From the NCBI GenBank assembly GCA_900491605.1, contig UESW01004240.1, forward strand, positions 606,293-670,292: 64,000 nucleotides of DNA, in the 5' to 3' direction. The stretch comes from Calamus simplicifolius. Lineage: Eukaryota; Streptophyta; Magnoliopsida; Arecales; Arecaceae. The position numbers were made by a program, and so were the translations under genes. Each line of letters starts with the position of its first letter. The stretch's first letter is position 1. The notes beneath the pieces are model-generated. The model ran no database searches. It was not told the origin of the DNA and saw only the letters and a list, made by a program, of their open reading frames with translations. Positions 22,769-33,129 of the stretch are shown here, piece by piece.

Positions 22769-23104
22769 GGCTCCGGCCTCGATATGAGAAATCTTTTTAA
22801 GACTTGTTTGGCAGATGGAGCAATGATTTCGAGAATTAATTTCTAAAGAACTGATTGCCCGAAAAATAAATTATTTCTGGAAAGAATTTTGTTTTTCCTG
22901 TACGCATGTTTTGCCTATATAATAGGGTGATTTATCTCTGTCAGTGTTCTGGTGCACTTTTGGTCTCCTTCTTGCGAAGGAAGAGGGCCATGGACTGTAG
23001 ACCCATCCTAGTTTTTTTTTTTTTTTTTGCATTGGAAGTTGAAGACCTGCCTTTTCCTTCCCAAAAAAAAAAAAAAACCTTTGATACCATATTCCTTGTC
23101 AGAA

Positions 23105-23326
23105 ATGGTGGTTTTACTGCGGCAAGTTGTTCAACTTTCTTTGTCAAATTGCATTCAAACCCTTATGACCGATGCAGCCGCAGCCATAGCAAAACATCAA
23201 AATCCTCTCGTAGGTAAATGGTTGCCAAACTGGTGCCTCTCCTTCCAAATTAAACCAAGCAAATTCACCTCTAAAACCAAAGGATCCTCTAAATTCTCAA
23301 GACGCAAAGTGAGCGAAATACCGTAA
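23105..23326 (+). other. Unrecognised short open frame, possibly an exon remnant
   Basis: An ATG-initiated frame of 73 codons (MVVLLRQVVQLSLSNC, later HQNPLVGKWLPNWCLSFQ) ends at a CCGTAA that could also be a splice donor. I recognise no family. It lies just before a TIR element and may be the start of an interrupted gene or chance. No function is proposed. Confidence 0.2.
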
Positions 23327-23375
23327 GTTCTTATTTTCAGTCATATTGTTCAACCACAATGACGGAAAGCAACTT

Positions 23376-24892
23376 TTGCTCAGTAGGCCCCTCTATATAT
23401 TTTTTAAAAAATTCTAAACTATCCTTCCTCCTTTGCTCAGTAGCCTTCCCCTCTTTTCTCCCTTTTCGACGCCGTGCCTCTCCTCCCCATGTCTCCTCTC
23501 TGGCACCGCCCCCTTCCCCTCTTTAGCACCGCGCCTCCCTCCCTGATGCAGGGCGATATTCAAAACGCCTGCAACTCAAGAACGATCTAATCTGCGAGAA
23601 AAGAATTCGTCCAGGTTTGGTTCGAATCTTGACAAGAAAAGAAAAAAATTTCGAATTTGATCACTCACAATCCGAAGTTTAAAGGAAGATCAATTGAATT
23701 TTCAATTCAATTGTTTGAATCAGAAAAAAAAAACATTGATCTGAATTCAAGAAAATAGCATCTAATTTTCATCATTCATCTTTCTTCTCTGCCCCCTCCA
23801 GCCCCCCAAAACCAAGCCTAAATAAAAGAGATAAAACCCTAATATCATAAGTTAGTTAAAATTACAACTATGCCCTTAAAAACGAAAACAGGCCCAAAAC
23901 TCCTATCAGGCGAGCCCGGATGGCCAAAATCCACAGCAGCTCATCGCCAAAGGTGATGACTTTGAATCAGTAGTCTGTTTCCATGTGACCAGCCAAGTTT
24001 GGGCCCAATCCGACACAGTAGCTGACCGGATTTGATTGACCCAAAGTGTCAAAACGAAGTCGGGTCAATTCCGTACACTCGGCCCAAACATGAAATTTCA
24101 AGCTCGTTTGTTCTGCAACCTCTTGGACCTTCGTAGACTACATGGCGTGGGCTTCCCTGACGTGGCCTGCTACTCTGGGTTGCTGGAACAGGAACATCCA
24201 ACTGCTGACTCTGGGTTGCTGGAACAGGAACATTCAAGGACTGGTTCGACTGACCCGAACTCTGGTCCGAACGGATGTCCTCATCACTCCCCCCTCTCCT
24301 CCCCTCCCCTCTCCGTCTCCTCCCCCTTCTCTCCACACCCTCGTCTCCCGTCTCCTTCCCCCAGCACCCCCCCATTCCCCGGCACCAGCCCTCTCCCGGT
24401 GCCCTCTCGGCCCTCGTCCCCTCTTCACTCTTCGGCACCGACCTTCTTCGGTCTCCGGCGCTCCTCCTTCCTCGGCATCGTTCGGCCAAACAGGGCCGAA
24501 CGGAAGGCCCTTTGTTCGGCCATGGCCCTGTTTGGTCGAACGAAGGCCCTCCATTCGGTCTGGCCTATCAGACCGAACAAAATGACCTTTGTTCAGCTAA
24601 ATAGGACCGAACAGAGGCCCTATGTTTGACCGAACGAGGAGTCGATGCCGGAAAGGGGGAGGAGACAAGGGCGGTGCCGAAGAGAGGGGATGCTGAGAAA
24701 GGGGAAGGAGACGAGGAGGGAAGAAGAGGAGACGGGGGCGACGCTGAAGAGGAAGGGGTGCTAGGGAAGGAAGAGGAGATGAGGTGGCGTCGGAGAGGGG
24801 GAGAGGGGAGGAGATGGGGCAGGGGGTGTGGAGAAAAAAGGGAAGGATAGTTTAGAATTTTTTTTTTAAAAAAAATAAGAGCTACTGAGCAA
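23376..24892. mobile_element. TIR element with long CT/GA-rich subterminal inverted repeats
   Basis: Left end TTGCTCAGTAG, then AAATTCTAAACTATCCTTCC. The right end is the inverse, GGAAGGATAGTTTAGAATTT followed by CTACTGAGCAA. The arms continue as CT-rich on the left and GA-rich on the right, so the ends could form a long hairpin. Without the solo LTR inside it is about 770 bp. No clear target duplication was found, so the superfamily is open. It has no transposase. Confidence 0.7.
23544..24286. mobile_element. Solo LTR
   Basis: A 743-bp segment beginning TGATGCAGGGCGATATTC and ending GGATGTCCTCATCA, flanked by CTCCC at 23539-23543 and 24287-24291. A perfect 5-bp duplication and TGATG...CATCA ends, with no internal domain, indicate a solo LTR left by LTR-LTR recombination. 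A partial tandem duplication (CTGGGTTGCTGGAACAGGAA, twice) lies near its end. Confidence 0.8.
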
Positions 24893-25570
24893 TTTTTATG
24901 GGCCAAATAAAAATGCCCCATAATGGCATTTTAATAAAGAAAGCAATCTTTAGCAATTTTAGCCTACTCCACCGTTCAATAGGAAGCTCTTCAAGGCACA
25001 TTCACATGGCTGCAACGTTTAATAGGTTCTCTCAAGGCTTTGAAATTTGGGCACTAAGGCTCAAATGCGAACAACTGTCCACCAATCAGTCAGAGACCTT
25101 GGTTAGTAACTTGGGATACAGCTTTTTTTAATTGAAATCAGAAAACTTGATGGTCATTTCCCATCCAAAATACCTTAAAATCTAAAGTTAAGACATCAGC
25201 GAGTCTTTTAGGCTATGTTTAAAATAGCTTATTCCCAAAAGCTATAATTACAAAGGATAAGTCTGAAAAAGGTTAACCCTTGGATATCCCTCCTTATTCC
25301 CAAAGGCAGTATTTGAATGCCCTATTCCAACTTGGAATACTTATTCCACTCTATTCCCCCAAACACTCACGAAAAGGTAAGTGGGCCCCACTGAAATTTC
25401 TATTCTCGTTGATCGATCGTATTCCCATTTTGCTATGCCTGGGGACCCCCTGGAATAGTTGTATTCCCACTTACCTTATTCGAAGGGTATTGGTGGAAGA
25501 AAAAATTTAGACATTCTTGCTTCCGAAACCATCTCCCTGATTAAGGTTTGAGGAGCGGCGATCTCATCTG

Positions 25571-26010
25571 CCATCCGGTGTCGGTTCTTCCACCGATCTC
25601 AGCGGCGACCCATCTCAGCTTTCAGAGGCCATCCGGTGTCGGTTCTTCCACCGATCTCCGGTTCTAGAGGCCATCCGGTGTCCGTTCTTCCACTGATCTC
25701 AGGGGCGACCCATCTCGGCTTTCAGAGGTCATCCGGTGTCGGTTCTTCCATCGATCTCGGCTTTCAGAGGCCATCCGGTGTCGATTCTTCCATTGATCTT
25801 GGCTTTCAGAGGCCATCCGGTGTCGGTTCTTCCACTGATCTCTAGGCGACTAATCTCGGCTTCCAGAGGCCATCCGGTGTTGGTTCTTCCACCAATCTTG
25901 GCTTTTAGAGGCCATCCGGTGTCGGTTCTTCCATCGATCTCAGCGGCAACCCATCTCGGCTTTCAGAGGCCATCCGGTGTCGGTTCATCCACTGATCTCA
26001 GCAGCGACCA
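25571..26010 (+). repeat. Tandem repeat with alternating 42- and 58-bp units
   Basis: CCATCCGGTGTCGG-type motifs start at 25571, 25629, 25671, 25729, 25771, 25813, 25870, 25912 and 25970. Spacings are 58 or 42 bp. The longer unit carries an extra 16-bp CGGCGACCCATCTC-like block. It lies between the left terminus of the Harbinger element and its coding region. It is followed by a possible splice donor (CATAGGTACGTG, near 26028). All unit lengths in the run keep one frame nearly open, but no ATG starts it, so I treat it as leader sequence. Confidence 0.75.
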
Positions 26011-26565
26011 ACCTTAGATCGTGAAGGACATAGGTACGTGTCCTTTCCCAAACCCGCTTTTGCCTCCATTGGTCGATCCGTTCTTTTGACATAGGTATGT
26101 GACCTTAGATCAGTTATCATTTCTTAGTTAAGAAATGGATGAGGGGTTAACTTAGGGCATGTTCCATGGACAATAGCATTACATATCAACCTTATAAAAG
26201 AATCATAAATTAAAACAGCTAACAAATTACCCATGTTTCACCATGCATCAAAAGGCACCTTGAGGCTAGTCCATGTCAAGTAAGAAGCGGTGTCCCATGA
26301 GTAAGGAGATCTCTTTATCTTATACCTCCAAAGCCAACAGGAATTCCATAACAGTAACTGAAAAATTTTTAGTTAGTATACTCAGTAGAACAGTTTCCAC
26401 ACAACATAAATAGTAAAAACAAAGTAGACTGACTATAAAAAGATGATACAACCAAAAAAAATCATCTTTATGCATGACTAATTTCAATTTAAATAACAAA
26501 CCTACCTTGCCTAGAGTGTAAGGTAGAAGTGCAAATTGGACACCAAAAAGTTTTCACATGGTTGG

Positions 26566-27962
26566 TGATGACGCCCGATCAACGGTCTTGAACGTTGGGA
26601 GAAGAGAGCAGCTTAATCGGTGGATCCTTGCTCAACTGGATGGCCTGCAAAAAGTCCCAAGACCGGAGGGGTGCTCCGGTAGGAACCCTCCGATGATCAA
26701 GTCAGCAACCGAGGTCACAGTTGAGGAAGAGCTCAGACGAGCTCCCCTTTGGGATGAGAAGAGTCCACAGAAAGGGAGAATCCCTATCTGGGTATCAGGA
26801 TAGCGAGCGTAAGGGTTTACGTACCTTGTTTCTGAGTGGACTTACCCTTTTATAGGGGGTTAATACCTGCACAACCATGTGGAGTTCCGTGAGAAGGGAA
26901 TATCCGTAGGGTTCGTGGGGGTTCCGTGAATCTGGGCCGGTTGGTGGGTCCTGTCCTATCGGAGAGGAAAAAAATGGCGGTTGGTGAGCCATGTCCCATC
27001 AGTCAGTGGAGCTGATGGGTAGTTAGGTCTGGTCCAATCAATGGAGCGGCCAGTGGGTGGTTGGACCTGGTTGTGTCAGACGGTGCGGGTCAAAGGATGG
27101 CGGCTTGAATAGCCAGGATCGTTCTGGGGCCAACTTGGGAAAGTCGGGACTGGTCGGGACTGCCTTGACTCACCTAAGAGCACCGAGGCCGAGCAGGGCC
27201 GACTCGACAGACCTGGAGATGCCGGGGTGGGGCCGACCAGGGATGGTAGGGGCCGATTTGGCCGGCTTAGAGATGTCGGGATCAAGCGGGGCCGACTTGG
27301 GAAAGTCGGGGTCGACTCGGCTGACTGGAAGATGCTGGGGCCGAGCTCGACCGACTTGGGGAAGTCGGGGCCGGCTCAGCCGGCTTGGGGATGCCGGGGC
27401 CGAGCAGGGCCGACTTGAGGAAGTCGGGGTCAGCTCGGCCGACTGGGAGGTGTCGGGGCCAAGCGGGGCCGACTTAGGAAAGTCGGGGCCAACTCGGCCG
27501 ACTTGGAGATGCCGAGGCCGAGCGGGGCCGACTTGGAGAAGTTGGGGCCGGCTCGGCAGACTGGGAGGTGCCGGGGTCGAGCGGGGCCGACTGGGAGGTG
27601 TCGGGACAGGCTCGTCCGGCTTGGAGATGTCGGGGCCGAGCGGGGCCGACTTGGAGAAGTCGGGGCCGGCTCGGCCGGCTTGGAGATGCCGGGGCCGAGC
27701 GGGCACGACTTGGAGATGCCGGGGCCGAGCGGGGCTGACTTGGACAAGTCGGGGTTGGCTCGGCCGACTGGGTGGTGCCGGGGCCGAGCAGGACCGACTT
27801 GGGAAGTCGGGGCCGGCTCGGTCGGCTGAGAGGTGCCGGGGCCGAGCGGGGCCGACTTGGGAAAGTCGGGGCCAGCTCGGCCGGCTTGGAGATGCCGGGG
27901 CGGGGCCGCCTTAAGCTTTTAATTTTACCATAATTGCCCTTGTGGCTACGTCAGCCACATCA
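26566..27962 (-). repeat. 3' LTR of the Tat element (1397 bp)
   Basis: Read on the plus strand it starts TGATGACGCCCGATC and ends CTACGTCAGCCACATCA. A minus-strand TATA box (CTATAAAAG, 26847-26855) marks the U3/R border. The GC-rich hairpin repeats at 27110-27910 lie in U3. They are longer here than in the other LTR. Confidence 0.92.
27110..27910. repeat. GC-rich tandem hairpin repeats in LTR U3
   Basis: Degenerate repeats of about 30 and 60 bp built from GCCGACTTGG, AAGTCGGGGC, GGCTCGGCCG and GATGCCGGGGCCGAGC. Each contains short inverted arms (CCGACTT/AAGTCGG). Long Arg/Gly/Pro/Ser-rich open frames on both strands here are repeat artefacts. Confidence 0.85.
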
Positions 27963-27980
27963 GATGCCCCCCGCCTCTGA
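27963..27980 (-). other. Polypurine tract of the Tat element
   Basis: On the minus strand the sequence AGAGGCGGGGGGCATC abuts the 3' LTR, the expected position and composition of a PPT. Confidence 0.7.
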
Positions 27981-28330
27981 GCGCGAAGGGCCACGCGCCT
28001 GCTGCCCTTTGGGCCAAAGGGGCGCAAAAATTTAAAAAATGATTACTCTTTAGTGCACTTTTAATAGCTTGGTGAGCTGGCGCGTCATCCCGAGACAGTG
28101 TCGCTTCACAGATCTTCCACAATCATGCGGTAGGTGGGGGCTGACGTCGACGCCATATGCCCTGAGGAAAGCACCCATCGGGGGATGGAAAAAGGTGGAG
28201 GTTATTATTGTTTCTCCATTTTTTATACCCTGTGATTGGTTAGGGATCACGCTCCTTGGGGTGAATCGAGGCGGCATATCTCGGGCGCAGGCGAGATTTC
28301 CGGCGGACGGCTCGTGGCGCAATAGAAGAG

Positions 28331-28382
28331 TGCCACGTGGCAGGGCCTCGATTATTGTCGTTCGGGAATGGGGGTATAAAAG
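28331..28382 (+). promoter_or_regulatory. Promoter of the antisense gene: G-box and TATA box
   Basis: TATAAAAG at 28375-28382 in the context GGGGTATAAAAGCGCCCC. A palindromic G-box TGCCACGTGGCA at 28331-28342 (core CACGTG 28334-28339) lies 33 bp upstream. The spacing to the ATG at 28525 leaves a leader of about 110 nt. Promoter activity is inferred. Confidence 0.7.
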
Positions 28383-28524
28383 CGCCCCAAGGGCCTGGGG
28401 AAAGCCTTTACATTGCCATTACTTTCTTTCAACTTTCCTTTTTCTGAATTCCTCTGCAACCTGAGTCTTTCTACCCTTGAGTTCCTTTCGATTTCCAGGT
28501 TAGTCTCATCCTTTGTCTCACCCC

Positions 28525-31047
28525 ATGGACCGCCGTGCTGTTAGGGAGGGTAAGAGGCCCATTGTAGAGTCTTCCCATTCCGACAGTGAAGGCCAAACCC
28601 CTTCAGTTAGCCAGGTGCCCCGGCCGGTGGGTGGCGTTACCATCCGCAATCGACCGACGGCGATCGGACCTCCATCTACCCCAGCCTCCCCTATTAGGGC
28701 AGTTCTTGTGTCCTCCCACCATCCGGGACAACCTTCGGCAGTGAGTCTTGATCCGACAGGTCCGTCAGGAGTGGCTCAACCGTGACCCCCAAAGACGTAG
28801 AGGCTATTAGGGCTAAGTATATGGTCCCCAGCTTCATCCGCCTGTCCACGTCGGGGCCCGAAGATAGAGTGACCTCCGCCCACCCTGGTCGGGTCGCTCT
28901 ATACGGGGAGTTCTTTCAGTGTGGACTGCACCTCCCTTTTTACCCTTTTTTCCTGAATCTCTTAGATAGGTATAGATTAGCGCCAGCGCAGTTGACTCCG
29001 AATTCGATTCGGATTATCTGCGCTTTTGTCATTCTTTGCTACTTCTAGGAGGCTCGGCCAGGGTTATCGCTATTCCAGGCTTTCTATAAGCTCCGCCGCC
29101 AAGGTGAGGGGGCCTGGTGGGCATTCACCGCCAGGCCGGGTAGGGCCTTCCCCTAGGTCTTCCATCTAAAATAGGGGGTGGAAGCCTCGATTCCTCTTTG
29201 CCCACGTCGAGGGGGTGAGGTCCAACTTGAGGGAGCCGGATACCAGCTCCAATGATAACTCCACCATGGGGGAAAGGGATAGGGAGCTCTTCACCCAATT
29301 CTCCAACTGTCAAATCCCTGGCTACAAGGAACTCCTATCCGAGGAGAACCTGATAGAGGCCGAGTTGACCCCGGCGGTCGGTGAGCACAACATCCGATTC
29401 CTTCTGTCTCGACCGGAGGATTACTGTACGCTGTTGCTAACATTCCTTGTTTTTGGGCGCAGCGATGAAGTTTCCCGCCGGCGCGTTTGAAGCCACCTTG
29501 AAGCAAAAGAGGCCGGTGATCGTCAAGGATGGCGAAGAAAGCTCGAAGGAAGGAGCGGGCCAAGCCGGCTCAAGCCGCTGAAGTCCCCAAGGCTCCAACG
29601 CCTGCAGAGGAGCCGGCTGAGGAAACACCGATTGGAGATGTGGTCCCGGGGCCGGCCGGGACCGAAATAGAGGAAGGAGAGATTTCGGTCACCACCAAAG
29701 CCACCGTGGTGATTGTGGATCTTGAAGAGGAAGCCCCTGCCGCCGCCGATGTGCCTGAGGTGAGGCAGGTTACAGTTATTGTCAGCCCTCCGACTGCCGC
29801 CAAGTCGGAGATGGAGAGTGCTCCCCCAACTGTTGGAGAGAGGGAGTTAGTTGCCAGAAGGTCCAAGGCTGGGATGGAGGCGACCAAGAAGCAGAGGGAT
29901 GAGCCGGGGAGCTCATCCCAACAATCAGCGCGCTGCCCAACTCACCCTCGGGCTGAAGGGCCATAGGAGAAGATGGCGCAGCCAGCACTTGTGCTCGGCT
30001 CGATGACAGACACCGGGCGGGCCGCCTGTCTCTTGTCAAAGTTTCGGACTGTCGAGTCCAAGGAGGAGACGCGGGGGTTGAGCCACTCCGCACTCCTAGA
30101 TATGGTGATGGTCTCCGTTGTCCAGGTAATCCCTTGAGTTCCTTTCATTTTCGAACGTGTCTTTCGATGTCTCAGTCTTCTGTGGCTAACATATTCTTCT
30201 GCCGTAGATGGCCAACGGCGCGATAGCCCTTCGTGAGGCGATGTCTCACTCAGCGGATGCGCTCATAAAGTCCATGGCGCGGGCCGATAAGTATAAGAAT
30301 GGGAGCATGGTGCAGTCCCAGAGCCTTGCTCGACTTCACCATGAGGCCAAGGCCCGGGAGGAGAATCTGAGTGGCCGAATAAGGGAGGCAGAATGCCGAG
30401 CCGAAGCTGAGAGTGGCCAGGCATCCGCAGCCGAGGCCAAATTGGAACTGGTCTCGGACAGACTGAAGACCACCACGGAGCGGAATAAGGAGCTGGTCCA
30501 TCAGCTTCAATGCACCGAGAGGGAGGTCGGGGTGGCGCAAGATGAGGCTTGGGCCGCTGCTGAGAGAGCTGCCGCCATGGAGAAGGCAGTGGTCGAGGCA
30601 AGCCATGAGAAAGCCGGGGCCATGGCTCACGCGGACGAGGCCAACACGCGAGCCAAGGAAGCTGAGGGCCGAGCCTGAGAGGCCAAGGCACAGGCTAAGG
30701 CGACAGTGGCTAGGGCGCAGCAGGCCGAGGCGCAAGCCAAGGAGGCCGAAGGTAGGGCTCAGCGGGCTGAGACGCGAGCCTAGGAGGCCGATGCCATGGC
30801 CCAGCAGGCTGAGGCTGGGGCAGGACATGCCATAACCAACTATAAGTCCTTGCCGAAATTCGGGAAGGAGGTCCTCGAGGCCAGCCTCGATGCCTATGTT
30901 AAGGGCTTCGACATGTGCAAAACTAAGGTGTCCGCGGCTCTTAAGATCGACATCGCTGAGCTTGAGGGGATCCGCCCCGGGGAATCTGACGAGGGGTCGG
31001 CGGAGGAGGAGGACGACGAGGGAGAGCCGGGCCCTAGCGAGCCCTGA
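28525..31047 (+). pseudogene. Antisense additional ORF of the Tat element (putative gypsy-type transposon family with coiled coil), broken
   Basis: It starts MDRRAVREGKRPIVESSHSD. A frameshift near 28782 leads to VPSFIRLSTSGPEDR and LDRYRLAPAQLTPNSIRI, which I recognise as the plant 'putative gypsy type transposon' domain (PF04195, from memory). A TAG at 29047-29049 interrupts it. Possible 82-bp introns are 29381-29462 and 30126-30207. From 30208 comes a long Ala/Glu-rich coiled coil (EAKAREENLSGRIREAECRA), with stops near 30676 and 30781. The C-terminal block is FGKEVLEASLDAYVKGFDMC plus an acidic tail ending EGEPGPSEP. It is transcribed opposite to gag-pol. The function of this family is unknown to me. 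Confidence 0.75.
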
Positions 31048-31520
31048 AGAGTTGCTGTTTTTTCTTTTTCTCTTTTCTTTCTTTTTGTAACCGGCCTTGA
31101 GCCAAATTTTGTACTTCAATTCCATCATTAATGGAAAAGAGTTTTTGTGAAGATGCTTCCATACCTTGTCTTGTCTTGTTTGTTCCTCTCTTCCTTTGGG
31201 TCAAACATTTTATTGTGCAACTAACGACAAGGTGGGCCCCGATCCTGTTAACAAGGAGGACCCTTTCTTCTGAGATGTTTTCTATTATTGAGCATTGTGC
31301 ACATCGACGATGCCATGGCCGGACCGTAGTCTTAGATTTTCCAACATTTGGATGCATCTTTGAGAGATACGCCAGCCGCGTGGGAGATTGCTTAAGATGC
31401 ATTAAGCTGTCACAGGCTGTTTGAAGGGAGATTTGTCTGCGCCCGAATCTTCTAAGGACTTGGAACGATCCAAGGGCAACTTAGCACCGAGATCGACTTG
31501 AGGGCGTCGGGGGCCGTGCG

Positions 31521-33063
31521 GGGCTTGACCGAGGAAGGTTTGTGTGCCGCCCGAGAGGCGACTCTGTGGGTACGGAGCTTTTAGGGTGTTAACCAACTCG
31601 AGTGTACCTCTCTGCCGAGGCCGAGTGGTGTCCCTTAAACCATGATGCCGGCGAGCTCCTTTAGAACCATCTCAGGGGTTTGTATGCTGCCCGAGGGGCG
31701 ACTCGGCGGGTATGGATCCTTTAGAGTCTTAACCGACTTGGGGGCACCTTCGTGCCGGGGCTGAGTGGTGTCCCGTAGGCCACGATGCCGGCAAGCTCCT
31801 TTAGAACCACCTCGGGGGTTTGTGTGCCGCCCGAGGGATGACTCGACGGGTACGGAGCCTTTAGAGTCTTAACCGATTTGGGGGCACCTCCGTCCCGGGG
31901 CCGAGTGGTGTTCCGTAGGCCGCAATACCGGCGAGCTCCTTTAGAACCACCTCGGGGGTTTGTGTGCCGCCCGAGGGGTGACTCAGCAGGTACGGAGCCT
32001 TTAGGGTCTTAACCGACTCCGGGGTACCTCCGTGCCAGGGCCGAGTGATGTCCCGTAGGCCGCGATGCCGGCGAGCTCCTTTAGAACCATATCGGAGGTT
32101 TGTGTGACGCCCGAGGGGCGACTCGGCGGGTACAGAGCCTTTAGAGTCTTAACCAACTTGGGGGCACCTCCGTGTCGAGGCCGAGTGGTGTCCCGTAGGC
32201 CGTGATGCCGGCGAGCTCCTTTAGAACCACCTCGGGAGTTGTATGCTGCCCGAGGGGTGACTTGGCGGGTACGGAGCCTTTAGGGTCTTAACCAACTCAG
32301 GGGCACCTCCGTGCCGGGGCCGAGTGGTATCCCGTAGGCCGCGATACCGGCGAGCTCTTTTAGAACCACCTCGGGGGTTAGTATGCCGCCCGAGGGGCGA
32401 TTTGGCGGGTACGGATCCTTTAGGGTCTTAACCGACTCGGGGATGCCTCCGTGCCGGGGCCGAGTGGTGTCCCATAGGCCATGATGCCGGTAAGCTCCTT
32501 TAGAACCACCTCGGGGGTTTGTGTGTCGCCCGAGGGGCGACTCGGCGGGTACGAATCCTTTAGGGTCTTAACCGACTCGAGGGCACCTCCATGCCGAGGC
32601 CGAGTGGTGTCCCGTAGGCCGCGATGCCGGCGAGCTCCTTTAAAACCACCTCGGGGGTTTGTATGCCACCCGAGGGGCGACTCGAAGGGTACGGAGCCTT
32701 TAGGGTCTTAACCGACTCGGGGGCACCTCCGTGCTGGGGCTGAGTGGTATCCCATAGGCCGCGATGCCGGCGAGCTCCTTTAGAATCACCTCGGGGGTTT
32801 GTGTGCTGCCCGAGGGGCGACTCGGTAGGTACGGAGCTTTAGGGTCTTAACCGACTCGGAGGCACCTCCGTGCCGGGGCCGAGTGGTGTCCCGTAGGCCA
32901 CGATGCCGGCGAGCTCCTTTAGAACAACCTCGGGGGTTTATGTGCTGACCGAGGGGTGACTCGACGGGTACGGAGCCTTTAGGGTCTTAACCGACTCGGG
33001 GGCACCTACGTGCCAGAGCCGAGTGGTGTCCCGTAGGCCACGATGCCGACAAGCTCCTTTTGC
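31521..33063. repeat. 140-bp minisatellite, about 11 copies, between pol and the antisense gene
   Basis: Unit anchors (TTAGAACCACCTCGGGGGTT-like) recur at 31661, 31801, 31941, 32081, 32221, 32360, 32500, 32640, 32780, 32919 and 33059. The period is 139-140 bp, and a partial unit starts at 31521. Each unit contains GTGCCGCCCGAGGGGCGACT, TACGGAGCCTTTAGGGTC, GCCGAGTGGTGTCCCGTAGG and GATGCCGGCGAGCTCC. No spacer/repeat alternation exists, so it is not a CRISPR. Confidence 0.92.
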
Positions 33064-33129
33064 GAGATCTGGTCCTTGAATGCAAGGGAGAGCAAGCTGT
33101 AGCGTTGGAAGGGACCCTTTTATTACTCG

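Noticed and set aside
24049..24921. Long Pro/Ser- and Arg/Glu-rich frames on both strands
   Set aside because: They are produced by the CT/GA-rich arms of the TIR element.
25636..26017. Repeat-encoded frames (FQRPSGVGSSIDLG-type units)
   Set aside because: They start with GTG and have no ATG or known domain; treated as a noncoding tandem repeat.
27057..27914. 285-codon Gly/Arg-rich frame and opposite Pro/Ser-rich frames
   Set aside because: They lie in the U3 tandem repeat of an LTR; both strands stay open because of the repeat unit.
30250..31128. 292-codon minus-strand frame
   Set aside because: It is a shadow of the repetitive coiled-coil coding strand; the plus strand has the recognisable C-terminal block.
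31521..33063. Possible CRISPR-like array
   Set aside because: The units are whole 140-bp tandem repeats without unique spacers, in a plant retrotransposon.
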